A DNA stretch of 33,228 bases from an uncultured Acetatifactor sp. (GTDB taxonomy: Bacteria > Bacillota > Clostridia > Lachnospirales > Lachnospiraceae). Position 1 is the first letter of the stretch; every line of letters starts with the position of its first letter. Location of the stretch: the NCBI GenBank assembly GCA_947627535.1, contig CANQWM010000034.1:1-33228 (forward strand), given 5' to 3'. Below, in pieces: positions 22,299-30,854 of the stretch. Under the pieces are notes generated by a model. The model saw nothing but the letters and a program-made list of their open reading frames with translations, ran no database searches and was not told where the DNA came from. The translations under genes were made by a program, and so were the position numbers.

Positions 22299-23819
22299 TC
22301 AGGTTGTCTGCGGGGTTCTGTTGAGGGAGACCGTCAGGGGAATCTTTACGGTAAACGTAGATCCCTCGCCCTCCACGCTGTTCACAGTGATAGACCCTCT
22401 GTGCATCAACACCGCACTCTTTGTGATGGCAAGTCCCAGACCCGTACCGCCGATTTCTCTGGAATGGGATTTATCCACACGGTAAAATCTCTCATAGATA
22501 TGTGCCAGAGAATCCTCCGGAATGCCCAGGCCGGAATCGCTGACGGCAAGCGTAAAATACTGATGGTCCGCATCCAGCTCTACCCGCACCCATCCGTGCT
22601 CCTTATTGTACTTGATGGCATTCTCCACCAGATTTGTTATGACCAGGGTCATCTTGACTTCATCCACCTCGGCCGTCACAGGCCTCATGCTTTCAAAAAC
22701 GACCTCCACGTCCTTTTTGCGGGCAAGCGGGCGCAGCCTCTTTAAGATCAGCTCCGCCAAATCGTTGATATTCACCGGGGCCACATTCAGTTCCTGGACC
22801 TTTTTATCCATCTTTACCAGAGCCAGCAGGTCAGTGATGATCCGGTTCTCCCTGTCAATTTCGGAGACAATGTCCTCCATAAATTCTCTGTAAAGCTCCG
22901 CCGGCGCGTCTCCCTGGACAAGCAGGGAATCGGCCAGCACCTTCATGGAAGCCATGGGCGTTTTCAGTTCATGGGATACGTTTGCCACAAATTCCTGCCG
23001 GGAATCATCCAGCGCTTTCATCCTCTTCAACAGCTGGTTAAAGGCGTCCACAATATTTGCCGTCTCCAGGTATCCCGGCACCGATATACTCTCGTCCGTA
23101 TAGCCCGCCTGTACTTCGTTGATCGCTTTTGTCACCCTGTCTAACGGTTTTGAGAGCAGGATGGCGAGCAGGATTGCCACCGCAATAACGCATACCACCA
23201 TCAGGCTCTCAATAAGAACGGCCTGCCTGTTGAGCATATCCATCGTGCCGATGATGGCATCGTTGGAAATGCTGGTAAGCATCACTCCCATAACGCTTCC
23301 GGAGCCGCCGGCATCGTCCTCCTCCGTCAAAGCCCCTGTGTCTATGATGGGAACCGTCATTTCAATATAGCCGTGCTCCTTGTTGTAATAGGACATGTTT
23401 TCCCCGCGGAAGCACCGGATCACTTCCTCCGAGATAATCGTCTTTCCCTCGCTGAGACCGTAGGTGTCTTTCACCACCCTCAGACCGGAATCCACCACAA
23501 GGACCCGTCCCTCATACAAATTGGAAATCGTCTCAAGTTCCGCGTCGATCGTGTTCCGGGAAGCTATGAAATTTACCTCATCCGACGGATTGCTGCCAAA
23601 ATAGTTGTTGCTGACCAGATGGCTGCCGACCACGCGCAGCTGATTCTGTACGGTCGCAACCCTCTGTTCCACCGCCCGTTCTTCGTAATTGTCCAATATT
23701 CCATATCGCATAATGATACAGGGAATCACTCCGGCCAGCAATATGATGAAAAAGATGCGCGCCTTCAGGCTGCGCAGAGAAATAAGCTGTCTCAGCTCAT
23801 GAATCCATTCCGCAATCAT
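22299..23819 (-). CDS. HAMP-domain sensor histidine kinase
   Basis: Membrane sensor kinase of 506 aa. Two membrane segments (about 20-38 and 202-223) bracket an extracytoplasmic sensing domain of about 160 residues; a HAMP linker follows (224-275), then the DHp domain with phospho-acceptor His283 in VSHELKTPMASMK, and the HATPase domain with NLVENAIKYN (N box), VSDSGLGIPED (G1), YERFYRVDKSHSREIGGTGLGLAI (F/G2). No cytoplasmic PAS domain, unlike WalK. It starts 19 bases after the response-regulator stop and is clearly its cognate kinase. The ligand is unknown. Confidence 0.92.
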   Translation of the reverse strand: MIAEWIHELRQLISLRSLKARIFFIILLAGVIPCIIMRYGILDNYEERAVEQRVATVQNQLRVVGSHLVSNNYFGSNPSDEVNFIASRNTIDAELETISNLYEGRVLVVDSGLRVVKDTYGLSEGKTIISEEVIRCFRGENMSYYNKEHGYIEMTVPIIDTGALTEEDDAGGSGSVMGVMLTSISNDAIIGTMDMLNRQAVLIESLMVVCVIAVAILLAILLSKPLDRVTKAINEVQAGYTDESISVPGYLETANIVDAFNQLLKRMKALDDSRQEFVANVSHELKTPMASMKVLADSLLVQGDAPAELYREFMEDIVSEIDRENRIITDLLALVKMDKKVQELNVAPVNINDLAELILKRLRPLARKKDVEVVFESMRPVTAEVDEVKMTLVITNLVENAIKYNKEHGWVRVELDADHQYFTLAVSDSGLGIPEDSLAHIYERFYRVDKSHSREIGGTGLGLAITKSAVLMHRGSITVNSVEGEGSTFTVKIPLTVSLNRTPQTT

Positions 23820-23838
23820 CTGATTTTTACGCTCTCAC

Positions 23839-24540
23839 TCAGGTATTCAGGAAATAATAGCCCACGCCCCATTTGGTATGTACATATTTCGGCTCACTCG
23901 GGTTCTGTTCGATCTTTTCCCGCAGGCGCCTGATATGGACGTCAACGGTGCGCACATCCCCGGGGTAATCGGATCCCCAGACCAGCTGCAGCAGGCTTTC
24001 CCGGCTGTACACCTTGTTGGGATTGAGCATCAAAAGCTCCAGCACCTCAAACTCCTTGGCAGTCAGTCCAATCTCGCGGCCCTCAATATACGCCCTTCTG
24101 CCTTCGCAGTCCAGCTTCATGCCGCCGCTCTCCAGCACCTTGGGAACAGACGCGGATTCCCCCAGCACCCGCTTCGGCTCAATCCGGCGCATGATGGCCT
24201 TAATGCGCGCTTTCACTTCAAGAATATTAAAGGGCTTCGTAATGTAATCGTCCGCGCCGTACTCCAGACCGAGAATCTTATCCATATCATCCCCCTTCGC
24301 GGTGAGCATGATAATGGGTACATTGGAAAATTCCCGTATCTGCTGGCATACCTCAAAGCCGGTAAGCTTCGGCAGCATAACATCGAGAAGAATGATATCA
24401 TATTTATTGTTCCGCGCATATTCCAGCGCCTCTTCGCCATCATAGGCGCAGTCTATCTCCATGTCATCCTGTTCCAGACTGAAACGGATCCCCTTTACGA
24501 TCAGTTTCTCGTCATCCACCACCAAAGCTCTCCTTGCCAT
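23839..24540 (-). CDS. OmpR/PhoB-family response regulator
   Basis: 233-aa response regulator. The receiver has the acidic pair Asp9-Asp10, phospho-acceptor Asp53 (ILLDVMLPKL), Thr80 and Lys102 (ITKPF). The C-terminal winged helix has LTAKEFEVLELLMLNPNKVYSRESLL, GDVRTVDVHIRRLREKIE and the closing GVGYYF wing. A start six codons upstream (24558) exists; the ATG at 24540 (MARRALVVDDEK) gives the usual N-terminus. It lies between comEA (36 bases upstream) and its kinase. WalR/PhoP-like in general form, but the sequence alone does not identify the regulon. Confidence 0.93.
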   Translation of the reverse strand: MARRALVVDDEKLIVKGIRFSLEQDDMEIDCAYDGEEALEYARNNKYDIILLDVMLPKLTGFEVCQQIREFSNVPIIMLTAKGDDMDKILGLEYGADDYITKPFNILEVKARIKAIMRRIEPKRVLGESASVPKVLESGGMKLDCEGRRAYIEGREIGLTAKEFEVLELLMLNPNKVYSRESLLQLVWGSDYPGDVRTVDVHIRRLREKIEQNPSEPKYVHTKWGVGYYFLNT

Positions 24541-24575
24541 CCTGTTCCACCCTCTCATTCCGCCGCCCCAGACGG

Positions 24576-25226
24576 CTACTTTACCTTTATTTTATCACAG
24601 ATCCGATTGTAGACGCTGTCCTTGATCCCGGACACTTTCATAATGTCCTCGCAGCTTTCAAACGCGCCGTTTGCGTCCCGGTAAGCGATAATGTCCCTCG
24701 CTCTCGCCTCGCCGATTCCCGGCAGGGTACAGAGCGCGGCGGCATCGGCCGTATTAATGTTCACACGTCCGTCTCCGGCCTCCTGCAGGGCAGATCCCTG
24801 CGCGGCAGACGCCCGGGCCTCTTCTGTCGTAGGGAAATACAGCTTCTGCCCGTCCTGCACCGGCTCCGCCAGGTTCACAAAATCTCTGCCGGCATTTTCC
24901 GAAAAACCTCCCGCCGCATCCAGCGCATCCTGCGCCCTGCTGCCCTCCGGAAGTGACACCACACCCGGATTTTCCACGGCGCCGCAGACATGGACCAGGA
25001 TCACCTTCTCCGCGCCCTGCTCACCTTCACGCCCGTCTTCCCCGGAACCATCCTCCGTTGCTGCGGACAGCTCCGCGCTCTCCACTCCGCCGGCATCGTC
25101 AGGGGCGTCCTGCGCTTCTCTTCCGATCAGAAGCTCGTTCTTCCCGGCGTGTGTCCCACAGCCGCACAGAAACAGGCACAGGATCAGACTCCCCAGATAC
25201 ATCATTCCATTGTTTCTTTTCACCAT
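24576..25226 (-). CDS. comEA: ComEA-type lipoprotein: SLBB plus helix-hairpin-helix DNA-binding domain
   Basis: 216-aa extracytoplasmic DNA-binding protein, the receptor-type component of DNA uptake. A lipobox-like LCGC (Cys23) after a hydrophobic run suggests lipid anchoring rather than the transmembrane anchor of B. subtilis ComEA. An acidic linker (30-75) leads to an SLBB domain (76-130, VHVCGAVENPGVVSLPEG) and a tandem helix-hairpin-helix domain (about 153-213, VNINTADAAALCTLPGIGEA). First gene of the cluster with the two-component system, GerMN lipoprotein and comEC. GGAGAG precedes the ATG and a promoter lies at 25293-25321. Confidence 0.88.
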   Translation of the reverse strand: MVKRNNGMMYLGSLILCLFLCGCGTHAGKNELLIGREAQDAPDDAGGVESAELSAATEDGSGEDGREGEQGAEKVILVHVCGAVENPGVVSLPEGSRAQDALDAAGGFSENAGRDFVNLAEPVQDGQKLYFPTTEEARASAAQGSALQEAGDGRVNINTADAAALCTLPGIGEARARDIIAYRDANGAFESCEDIMKVSGIKDSVYNRICDKIKVK

Positions 25227-25292
25227 AGCTCCTCTCCTTCCTCCGTCTTTTGCGGGGATGAAAAGGACTGCCTCTCTATGCTGATAAAATCA

Positions 25293-25321
25293 ATTGTAAT
25301 GGAAACCCAGACAATTTACAA
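25293..25321 (-). promoter_or_regulatory. comEA promoter
   Basis: Minus-strand TTGTAA (25316-25321) and TACAAT (25293-25298), 17-base spacer, 67 bases before comEA. It would drive the comEA-regulator-kinase-gerMN-comEC cluster. Confidence 0.55.
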
Positions 25322-25352
25322 GGGCGTTTTTTAAAAAGTTGCCCTCCGGGGA

Positions 25353-25784
25353 TCACTTCCATTTGAAAATAATGATCCCTGCGATGGCAATGAGCATACC
25401 GACGCCTTTCCTCCACTCCCATGGCTGCTTTTCCACGCCGAACCAGCCGAGAAGCTCAATGACATACGCCACCAGAAGCTGAGCCGTCACGATCAGCATC
25501 ACCGCCCTGGCCGGCCCCAGCAGATCCATGCTGCGGATGACGGTATAAGTGATGAATGCGCCGATGGCCCCTCCCAGCAGCATGTACTTCGGCTGGACCT
25601 GAAACACCTGAAGAAGACTGCTGCGGTCCGTGACAAGCCATGCGCCCAGACACACCACAAGCGCCGAGAGCTGCACAAAAGCGCTTGCCGCCCATATGCT
25701 GGACGCCTTTGTCACCTGTGTGTTGAAAACGCCCTGAATACTCATCAGCGCACCGGAAATCAACGCGATAAAAAAACCGATCAT
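25353..25784 (-). CDS. DMT-family transporter, YdcZ/DUF606 type
   Basis: Small integral membrane protein of 143 aa with five hydrophobic segments, matching the half-size DMT (DUF606/YdcZ) family: FFIALISGALMSIQGVFNTQ at the N-terminus, AFVQLSALVVCLGAWLV, GGAIGAFITYTVIRSMDLLGPARAVMLIVTAQLLVAYVIE, and GVGMLIAIAGIIIF at the C-terminus. Such proteins usually act as pairs or homodimers; the substrate is unknown. The ATG at 25784 sits eight bases after AGG of AAAAGGCAGG; a GTG at 25793 is the alternative. It follows the solute-binding protein by about 50 bases, and its start codon lies in a long hairpin. Confidence 0.87.
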   Translation of the reverse strand: MIGFFIALISGALMSIQGVFNTQVTKASSIWAASAFVQLSALVVCLGAWLVTDRSSLLQVFQVQPKYMLLGGAIGAFITYTVIRSMDLLGPARAVMLIVTAQLLVAYVIELLGWFGVEKQPWEWRKGVGMLIAIAGIIIFKWK

Positions 25785-25833
25785 GTCATACACCTGCCTT
25801 TTCGTTTTTAGTCAGTGTATCCCATGATCGGTT
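25775..25833 (-). promoter_or_regulatory. long hairpin over the DMT transporter start codon
   Basis: Perfect 11-bp inverted arms (25775-25785 and 25823-25833, AACCGATCATG/CATGATCGGTT), then a 2x2 mismatch, then a further 6 bp (25788-25793 with 25815-25820, ATACAC/GTGTAT), around a 21-base loop (25794-25814). In the mRNA the ATG is base-paired in the outer stem and the AAAAGG Shine-Dalgarno lies in the loop. It begins 10 bases after the stop of the upstream gene. A translational switch or mRNA processing site is likely; no U-tract follows. Confidence 0.65.
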
Positions 25834-25842
25834 AATTATTCG

Positions 25843-27243
25843 TCACTGTGCCACGACACCCGCGCCCAGCTGGAAGGAGATCTGCTGTTCCAGCTCCTCC
25901 ACCAGAGTTTCCACGTCTTCCCCGTTCCAGACCATGGCAAACAGCCTCTCCAGATACAGCCAGTAGTTTCCCGTCTCCATCATCTTCGGCAGCGGAATGC
26001 TGTCGGCATACTCCTGTCTAAAGATCTGGACAGCGCCGTCCTCCGCATTGGCGTTTAAGTTCGCCGGTATCTTTCCCGTCCTCTGATACAGCATTTCCGC
26101 ACAGTCGTTTACCAGAAACGCGGCAAAACGGTTGGCAAGCTCTCTGTGGGCGGAATAACCGTTTACGGCAACCGCATTTGTGACGGACATGGAGCGGCTT
26201 TGCAGCTCCGCGCTCACATCGGGCACAGGCGCAAATCCGTATTCAAAACCAAGGCTTCCCTCCTCCTTCGCCTGGGCCAGCCTGGCAGCGGCATCCGTGG
26301 TGGCAATGGTAAATACCAGCTTCCCGTCCTGGAAATCCTGTATCACATTCTCATAAGTCACGGTATCCGACTCTATGGAAAAGAACTGGTTCAGCGCCTT
26401 ATAGACCTCCAGGCAGCTCACGGTTTCCGGATTCGCAATATCGACCAGAGTGCTGTCGTCCCCCGACTCGCCGCCCACCGTCATATAGTTTCCCACGATC
26501 CAGTAATTATAAAAGATATCCGACACGTCCCACCTCATGACGTCGACGCCTTCCGGCACATCAAAGGTATCCGCGATATTCAGGATATCGTCCACGGTGG
26601 CGGGGACCGCCTTCAAACGATATTCCTCCGTCTTTTGGGCCAGGGCGGTCTCGTCCACTGCGATCCCGGTGGAATCCTCAGACGGTTCTCCGTCCTCCGA
26701 GCCGTCGCCCAGCAGTTCCCGCTGAGCGCTCTGGGCTGCCCACTCCTCCAGATAGGTTTCATTATACAAAAGGACACTGGTCTGAAAAAAGAGCGGATAA
26801 GCCACCAGCTTCCCGCGATACGTTACGGCCGCCAGAGCCGCCTCCGGAAAATGTGTGGAATCACAGACCCCCTCCACATCGTCGATCTCTCCCGCAAGTC
26901 CTGCCAGATAAGCCTTCTCCAGCGCTTCATGGCTGACCAGATAAACATCCGGCATCTGGTCCGAGTGCAGGGAAGCCTGATTCACCGCCTCCAGATACTC
27001 GCTGCCGGAGACCGGCACCGGGATCACGCGGACATCCTCTTTTTCCCCGAATGTCACGGCGGCGCTGTTGACAAATTCCGTCATGGAATCGTCCGTATAC
27101 CAGAAATAAATCGTCTCCTTGGAATCGGAAGGCACAGGCAGCTCCTTCCGGTCCTCGCCCGGTTCCCGCGTTCCCCCGTACAAAAGAGCGGCAGCCATGG
27201 CTGCCACGGCTGTCACTGCGATCAATCTTTGTTTTAAATGCAT
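25843..27243 (-). CDS. Extracellular solute-binding protein (type 1 family)
   Basis: 466-aa exported binding protein resembling the maltose/carbohydrate-binding class: TIYFWYTDDSMTEFVNSAAVTFGEKEDVRVIPVPV, then MPDVYLVSHEALEKAYLAG, LVAYPLFFQTSVLLYNETYL and a C-terminal AFLVNDCAEMLYQRTGKIPAN. The N-terminal hydrophobic segment (8-22) has no lipobox cysteine, odd for a Gram-positive binding protein, so it may be anchored by an uncleaved signal or released. No permease or ATPase is near. The ATG lies two bases after the argD stop with GGGAGAT inside argD, so it is translationally coupled to the arginine genes. Confidence 0.83.
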   Translation of the reverse strand: MHLKQRLIAVTAVAAMAAALLYGGTREPGEDRKELPVPSDSKETIYFWYTDDSMTEFVNSAAVTFGEKEDVRVIPVPVSGSEYLEAVNQASLHSDQMPDVYLVSHEALEKAYLAGLAGEIDDVEGVCDSTHFPEAALAAVTYRGKLVAYPLFFQTSVLLYNETYLEEWAAQSAQRELLGDGSEDGEPSEDSTGIAVDETALAQKTEEYRLKAVPATVDDILNIADTFDVPEGVDVMRWDVSDIFYNYWIVGNYMTVGGESGDDSTLVDIANPETVSCLEVYKALNQFFSIESDTVTYENVIQDFQDGKLVFTIATTDAAARLAQAKEEGSLGFEYGFAPVPDVSAELQSRSMSVTNAVAVNGYSAHRELANRFAAFLVNDCAEMLYQRTGKIPANLNANAEDGAVQIFRQEYADSIPLPKMMETGNYWLYLERLFAMVWNGEDVETLVEELEQQISFQLGAGVVAQ

Positions 27244-27245
27244 TT

Positions 27246-28442
27246 TTATCTCCCAATGCAGGTATCCAAAACAGCAATCATTTCATCCACATGTTCCTTT
27301 GTGATGACGAGAGGCGGAACAAAACGGATAATCTCGGCGCCGGCGTTAATCAGGATCAGGCCCTTTTCCATGGCCCGGTCAATGATGTCCCTGACGGGCC
27401 GGTCGAAGACAAGCCCCCGCATCAGTCCCGCGCCTCTGAGCTCCGTGATACAGTCATACTTCCCTTTCAGCTCCTCCAGGCGCTGCTCCAGATAGGGCGC
27501 CACCTGCCTCACATTCTCTATTATATGGTCCTTTTCAAATAAATCAAGCACTTTTTCCACAGCCGCGCAGGCCAGCGGATTACCGCCGTATGTGGTTCCG
27601 TGGTCTCCAGCGGAAAGAGAATGGGCGGCTGTCTTTTCCGTCATCAGGAACGCGCCCACGGGCACGCCGCAGCCAAGGGCCTTCGCCGTGGTCATGATGT
27701 CCGGCTTTACACCGAACTTCTGCCACGCATACATATATCCCGTTCTTCCCATCCCGCACTGGATCTCATCCAGGATCAAAAGGATATCCCTTTCATCGCA
27801 GAGCGCTCTCACCTGCCGGAGAAACTCCCCGTCCGCGGGAACCAGCCCTCCTTCTCCCTGTACGGTCTCCAGAATAATCGCACAGGTCCTATCCGTCACC
27901 TGTTCTGTTACGCTTTTGAAATCATTCAGGTCGGCGAATTTCACATGACCGATCATGGGCTCAAAGGCTTCCCGGTATTTCGGATTTCCTGTGACGGAAA
28001 GAGCGCCGAAGGTCCTGCCGTGGAAGGAATGGTTCATGGCAATGATCTCATGATCCGTGCGTCCGTCCTTTAAGTAAGCGTATTTGCGCGCCGCCTTCAG
28101 CGCGCCCTCCACGGCTTCCGCCCCGGAATTGGTAAAGAACACCCGGTCCATGCCGGAGATTTTTTTCAGCTTCCGCGCCGCCTCGATGGCAGGCACGTTG
28201 TAATAATAGTTGGAGGTATGGATCACCTTGTCGATCTGGGCTTTCAGGGCGTCGTTGTACTCCCGGTTCCCGTACCCCAGCGCAAACACCGCGATGCCGG
28301 CGCAGAAATCCAGATATTTTTTCCCGTCGGTGTCATAGAGATACACGCCCTCCCCCCGGTCCAGAACGATCTGGTAACGGTTGTAGGTGTGGAGAAGATC
28401 GCGTTCCGCCTCCTCGATATATGCTTTCATGGTCTCGCTCAT
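27246..28442 (-). CDS. argD: Acetylornithine aminotransferase
   Basis: PLP enzyme converting N-acetylglutamate semialdehyde to N-acetylornithine. The 398-aa protein has the class-III aminotransferase marks: NSGAEAVEGALKAARKYAY (105-123), HSFHGRTFGALSVTG (138-152), LDEIQCGMGRTG (224-235) and the PLP lysine Lys254 in TTAKALGCGVPVGA. AAGGAG lies six bases before the ATG. It follows argB by 51 bases in argC-(nudix-GNAT)-argJ-argB-argD. Ornithine aminotransferase is the alternative, but the context favours ArgD. Confidence 0.95.
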   Translation of the reverse strand: MSETMKAYIEEAERDLLHTYNRYQIVLDRGEGVYLYDTDGKKYLDFCAGIAVFALGYGNREYNDALKAQIDKVIHTSNYYYNVPAIEAARKLKKISGMDRVFFTNSGAEAVEGALKAARKYAYLKDGRTDHEIIAMNHSFHGRTFGALSVTGNPKYREAFEPMIGHVKFADLNDFKSVTEQVTDRTCAIILETVQGEGGLVPADGEFLRQVRALCDERDILLILDEIQCGMGRTGYMYAWQKFGVKPDIMTTAKALGCGVPVGAFLMTEKTAAHSLSAGDHGTTYGGNPLACAAVEKVLDLFEKDHIIENVRQVAPYLEQRLEELKGKYDCITELRGAGLMRGLVFDRPVRDIIDRAMEKGLILINAGAEIIRFVPPLVITKEHVDEMIAVLDTCIGR

Positions 28443-28493
28443 AACTGACTCCTTTTCCCGCGCCTCCCTCGCCAGGCACGTTTTATGCTCCGC

Positions 28494-29417
28494 TCAGTGA
28501 TCCTGACAGAAGCTGTCCCGCTTTACGCCGGTGGCAAGATTATCGTCATCCGCGATGATGGCGGTCCCGATTCCCTGCTTCGTAAAGATCTCCAGCAGCA
28601 GACAGTGAGGAACCCTGCCGTCCAGAATGTGGACGCGGCTCACGCCGTTTCGGATGGCGGAAGTGCAGTTGTTCAGCTTCGGCAGCATCCCTCCGCCGAT
28701 GATCCCGCTTTCGATCAGCCGATCCGCCTCTGACGCCGTAAGTCTGGAGATAAAGCTCTCCTTGTCGTTGATATCCCGGTAAAGCCCTTCAATGTCCGTC
28801 AGGAACACAAGCTTATCCGCTCCCACCGCTTTCGCAATGGCGCAGGCCGCGTCGTCCGCATTGACATTGTAGGTATGGTAGTCGCTTCCCAGCCCGATGG
28901 GCGCCACAATGGGCAGGAAATCATTTTCCAGAAGGTCATAGAGCACCTTTGGATCCACCTGCGTCACGTCTCCCACGTAACCGATATCCTGACCGTCGGC
29001 GTATTTTTTCTCCACCTTCAGAAGGCCGCCGTCCTTGCCGCTGACGCCGACCGCCCTGACGCCCAGCTCCTGGACCATGGTCACAAGGCTTTTATTCACC
29101 TTGTTCAGCACCATTTCCGCAATCTCCATGGTCTCTTCATCGGTGACCCGAAGGCCGTTGACAAACCTGGCTTCCTTTCCGACCTTTCCCACCCAGCGGC
29201 TGATCTCCTTTCCGCCGCCGTGGACGATGATGGGTTTGAAGCCCACCAGTTTTAAGAGGGTGACGTCCTTGATGACGTTCTTCTGAAGTTCCTCGTTGCT
29301 CATGGCGCTGCCGCCGTATTTGACCACGATGATCTTACGGTTGAAGCGCTGGATATAGGGAAGGGCCTCGATGAGGACTTCCGCTTTCTGAAGAACCTGC
29401 TGCATGTCTTTTTCCAT
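28494..29417 (-). CDS. argB: Acetylglutamate kinase
   Basis: Phosphorylates N-acetylglutamate with ATP, the second step of the acetyl cycle and often the arginine-feedback target. The 307-aa protein has the amino-acid-kinase core with [11 protein letters not shown] (29-39), [15 protein letters not shown] (about 61-75), [38 protein letters not shown] and [14 protein letters not shown]. Its N-terminal helix (residues 1-25) is of the kind that forms the hexamer in arginine-inhibitable enzymes, so feedback inhibition is likely; this is inference. AAAGGA lies nine bases before the ATG. Confidence 0.96.
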   Translation of the reverse strand: MEKDMQQVLQKAEVLIEALPYIQRFNRKIIVVKYGGSAMSNEELQKNVIKDVTLLKLVGFKPIIVHGGGKEISRWVGKVGKEARFVNGLRVTDEETMEIAEMVLNKVNKSLVTMVQELGVRAVGVSGKDGGLLKVEKKYADGQDIGYVGDVTQVDPKVLYDLLENDFLPIVAPIGLGSDYHTYNVNADDAACAIAKAVGADKLVFLTDIEGLYRDINDKESFISRLTASEADRLIESGIIGGGMLPKLNNCTSAIRNGVSRVHILDGRVPHCLLLEIFTKQGIGTAIIADDDNLATGVKRDSFCQDH

Positions 29418-29468
29418 AGTGTGTGATCCTTTCCTGAAGTCCGGCTGCCCTTGCCGGAATGCTCCTTT

Positions 29469-30692
29469 TCAGCTGCGGTAATCGGCGTTGATCCTGACGT
29501 AATCGTAACTTAAGTCACAGCCCCAGGCAATAGCTTCCGCTTCGCCCATATGCATATCCGCCAGCACGGTAACCTCAGGGGCGGACAGGATTTTCGTCGC
29601 TTCCTCCTCGCTGTAGTCCAGCGCGCAGCCGGCGCTGTAGATATGAAGAGAACCCGCTTCGCTCTCGAAATAAAGATCCACGTTCTCCGGATCGAATACT
29701 GCGCCGGAGTAGCCCAGCGCACAGAGGAAACGACCGAAGTTTGCGTCATGCCCGAAAATAGCGGCCTTGCTCAGGGAAGAACAGATCACGGATTTTGCCA
29801 GAATCCTCGCGTCCTGCTTGCTGGCCGCCCCCACAACCCTGCACTCGAACAGGGCGGTGGCCCCTTCGCCGTCCCCCGCCATTTTTCTGGCAAGGAAGGT
29901 GGTAACGAAATGCAATGCCTGACAGAAGGCATCGTAATCCGGCCCTTCCGCCGTGATTTCTTCGTTGCCCGCAAGACCGTTCGCCAGAATCAGCAGGGTA
30001 TCGTTTGTGCTGGTGTCGCCGTCCACGGAGATCATGTTAAAGGAATCCACCACATCGGCGCTTAAAGCCTTCTGCAGCATTTCCTTTGAAATCTTCGCAT
30101 CCGTGGTCAGGAAGGCAAGCATGGTGCACATATTGGGATGGATCATGCCGGAGCCCTTGCACATCCCGCCTAACGTCACGGTCCTCCCCCCAAGCTCCAC
30201 CTGTACCGCGATCTCCTTTGGAACCGTGTCCGTGGTCATGATGGCTCTCGCCGCGTCGTGTCCCGCCTGCAACGTACCGCTCTTTGCGGCGGCAAGCTTT
30301 TCAAGCCCCGCCGTGATCCGGTCCATGGGAAGCTGCATGCCGATGACGCCGGTGGAAGCCACCAGCACGGCCCTGGCGGGAATCCCCAGAAGCTTTCCCG
30401 CGTATTCCGCCTCGGCCCTGCAGCATTCCATCCCCTGCCCTCCGGTACAGGCGTTGGCAATGCCGGAATTTGCCACCACGGCCTGCACGAAGGGAGCCTG
30501 CTCCACCAGCTGTTTATCCCACTGCACCGGGGCCGCTTTCACAAGGTTACTGGTAAAAGTGCCCGCCACCCTGCAGGGGGCCTCGCTGTAGATCAGCGCC
30601 ATATCCTTCCGGTTCTGATATTTTACGGCAGCCTCCGCCCCCGCGGCCTGAAATCCCTTTGCCGCGGTCACGCCGCCTTCGATCTGCTTCAT
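29469..30692 (-). CDS. argJ: Bifunctional ornithine acetyltransferase / N-acetylglutamate synthase
   Basis: Recycles the acetyl group from N-acetylornithine to glutamate and can also make N-acetylglutamate from acetyl-CoA. The precursor of about 407 aa self-cleaves at a conserved threonine; here KGSGMIHPNMCTMLAFLTTDA places it at Thr192 (numbering from the upstream ATG at 30698), preceded by Cys191 where alanine is usual. TSTGVIGMQLPMDRI-type segment (here ASTGVIGMQLPMDRI) and GHDANFGRFLCALGYSG are also conserved. AGGAGG lies eight bases before the ATG at 30692 and only two before the one at 30698, so 30692 is preferred. Confidence 0.95.
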   Translation of the reverse strand: MKQIEGGVTAAKGFQAAGAEAAVKYQNRKDMALIYSEAPCRVAGTFTSNLVKAAPVQWDKQLVEQAPFVQAVVANSGIANACTGGQGMECCRAEAEYAGKLLGIPARAVLVASTGVIGMQLPMDRITAGLEKLAAAKSGTLQAGHDAARAIMTTDTVPKEIAVQVELGGRTVTLGGMCKGSGMIHPNMCTMLAFLTTDAKISKEMLQKALSADVVDSFNMISVDGDTSTNDTLLILANGLAGNEEITAEGPDYDAFCQALHFVTTFLARKMAGDGEGATALFECRVVGAASKQDARILAKSVICSSLSKAAIFGHDANFGRFLCALGYSGAVFDPENVDLYFESEAGSLHIYSAGCALDYSEEEATKILSAPEVTVLADMHMGEAEAIAWGCDLSYDYVRINADYRS

Positions 30693-30854
30693 TTCCATAC
30701 CCTCCTACTTGATTTAGCGCGCATACCGCTTCAGCTGCGGCTTGTGCTCCAAACTGCTCCCTGATCGTCCCGCTCCGTGGGCCTCCCTCAGGTGTTCCGT
30801 CCCGGGCATTGGCCCTTCCCGTCCATCCTGTCCGTCTTATCCTTTCCGCCTTCC

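Noticed and set aside
25321..25345. Hairpin GGGC ... GCCC around T/A runs after the DMT transporter gene as a terminator
   Set aside because: The stem is only four GC pairs with mismatches inside and has no U-tract on the correct side.
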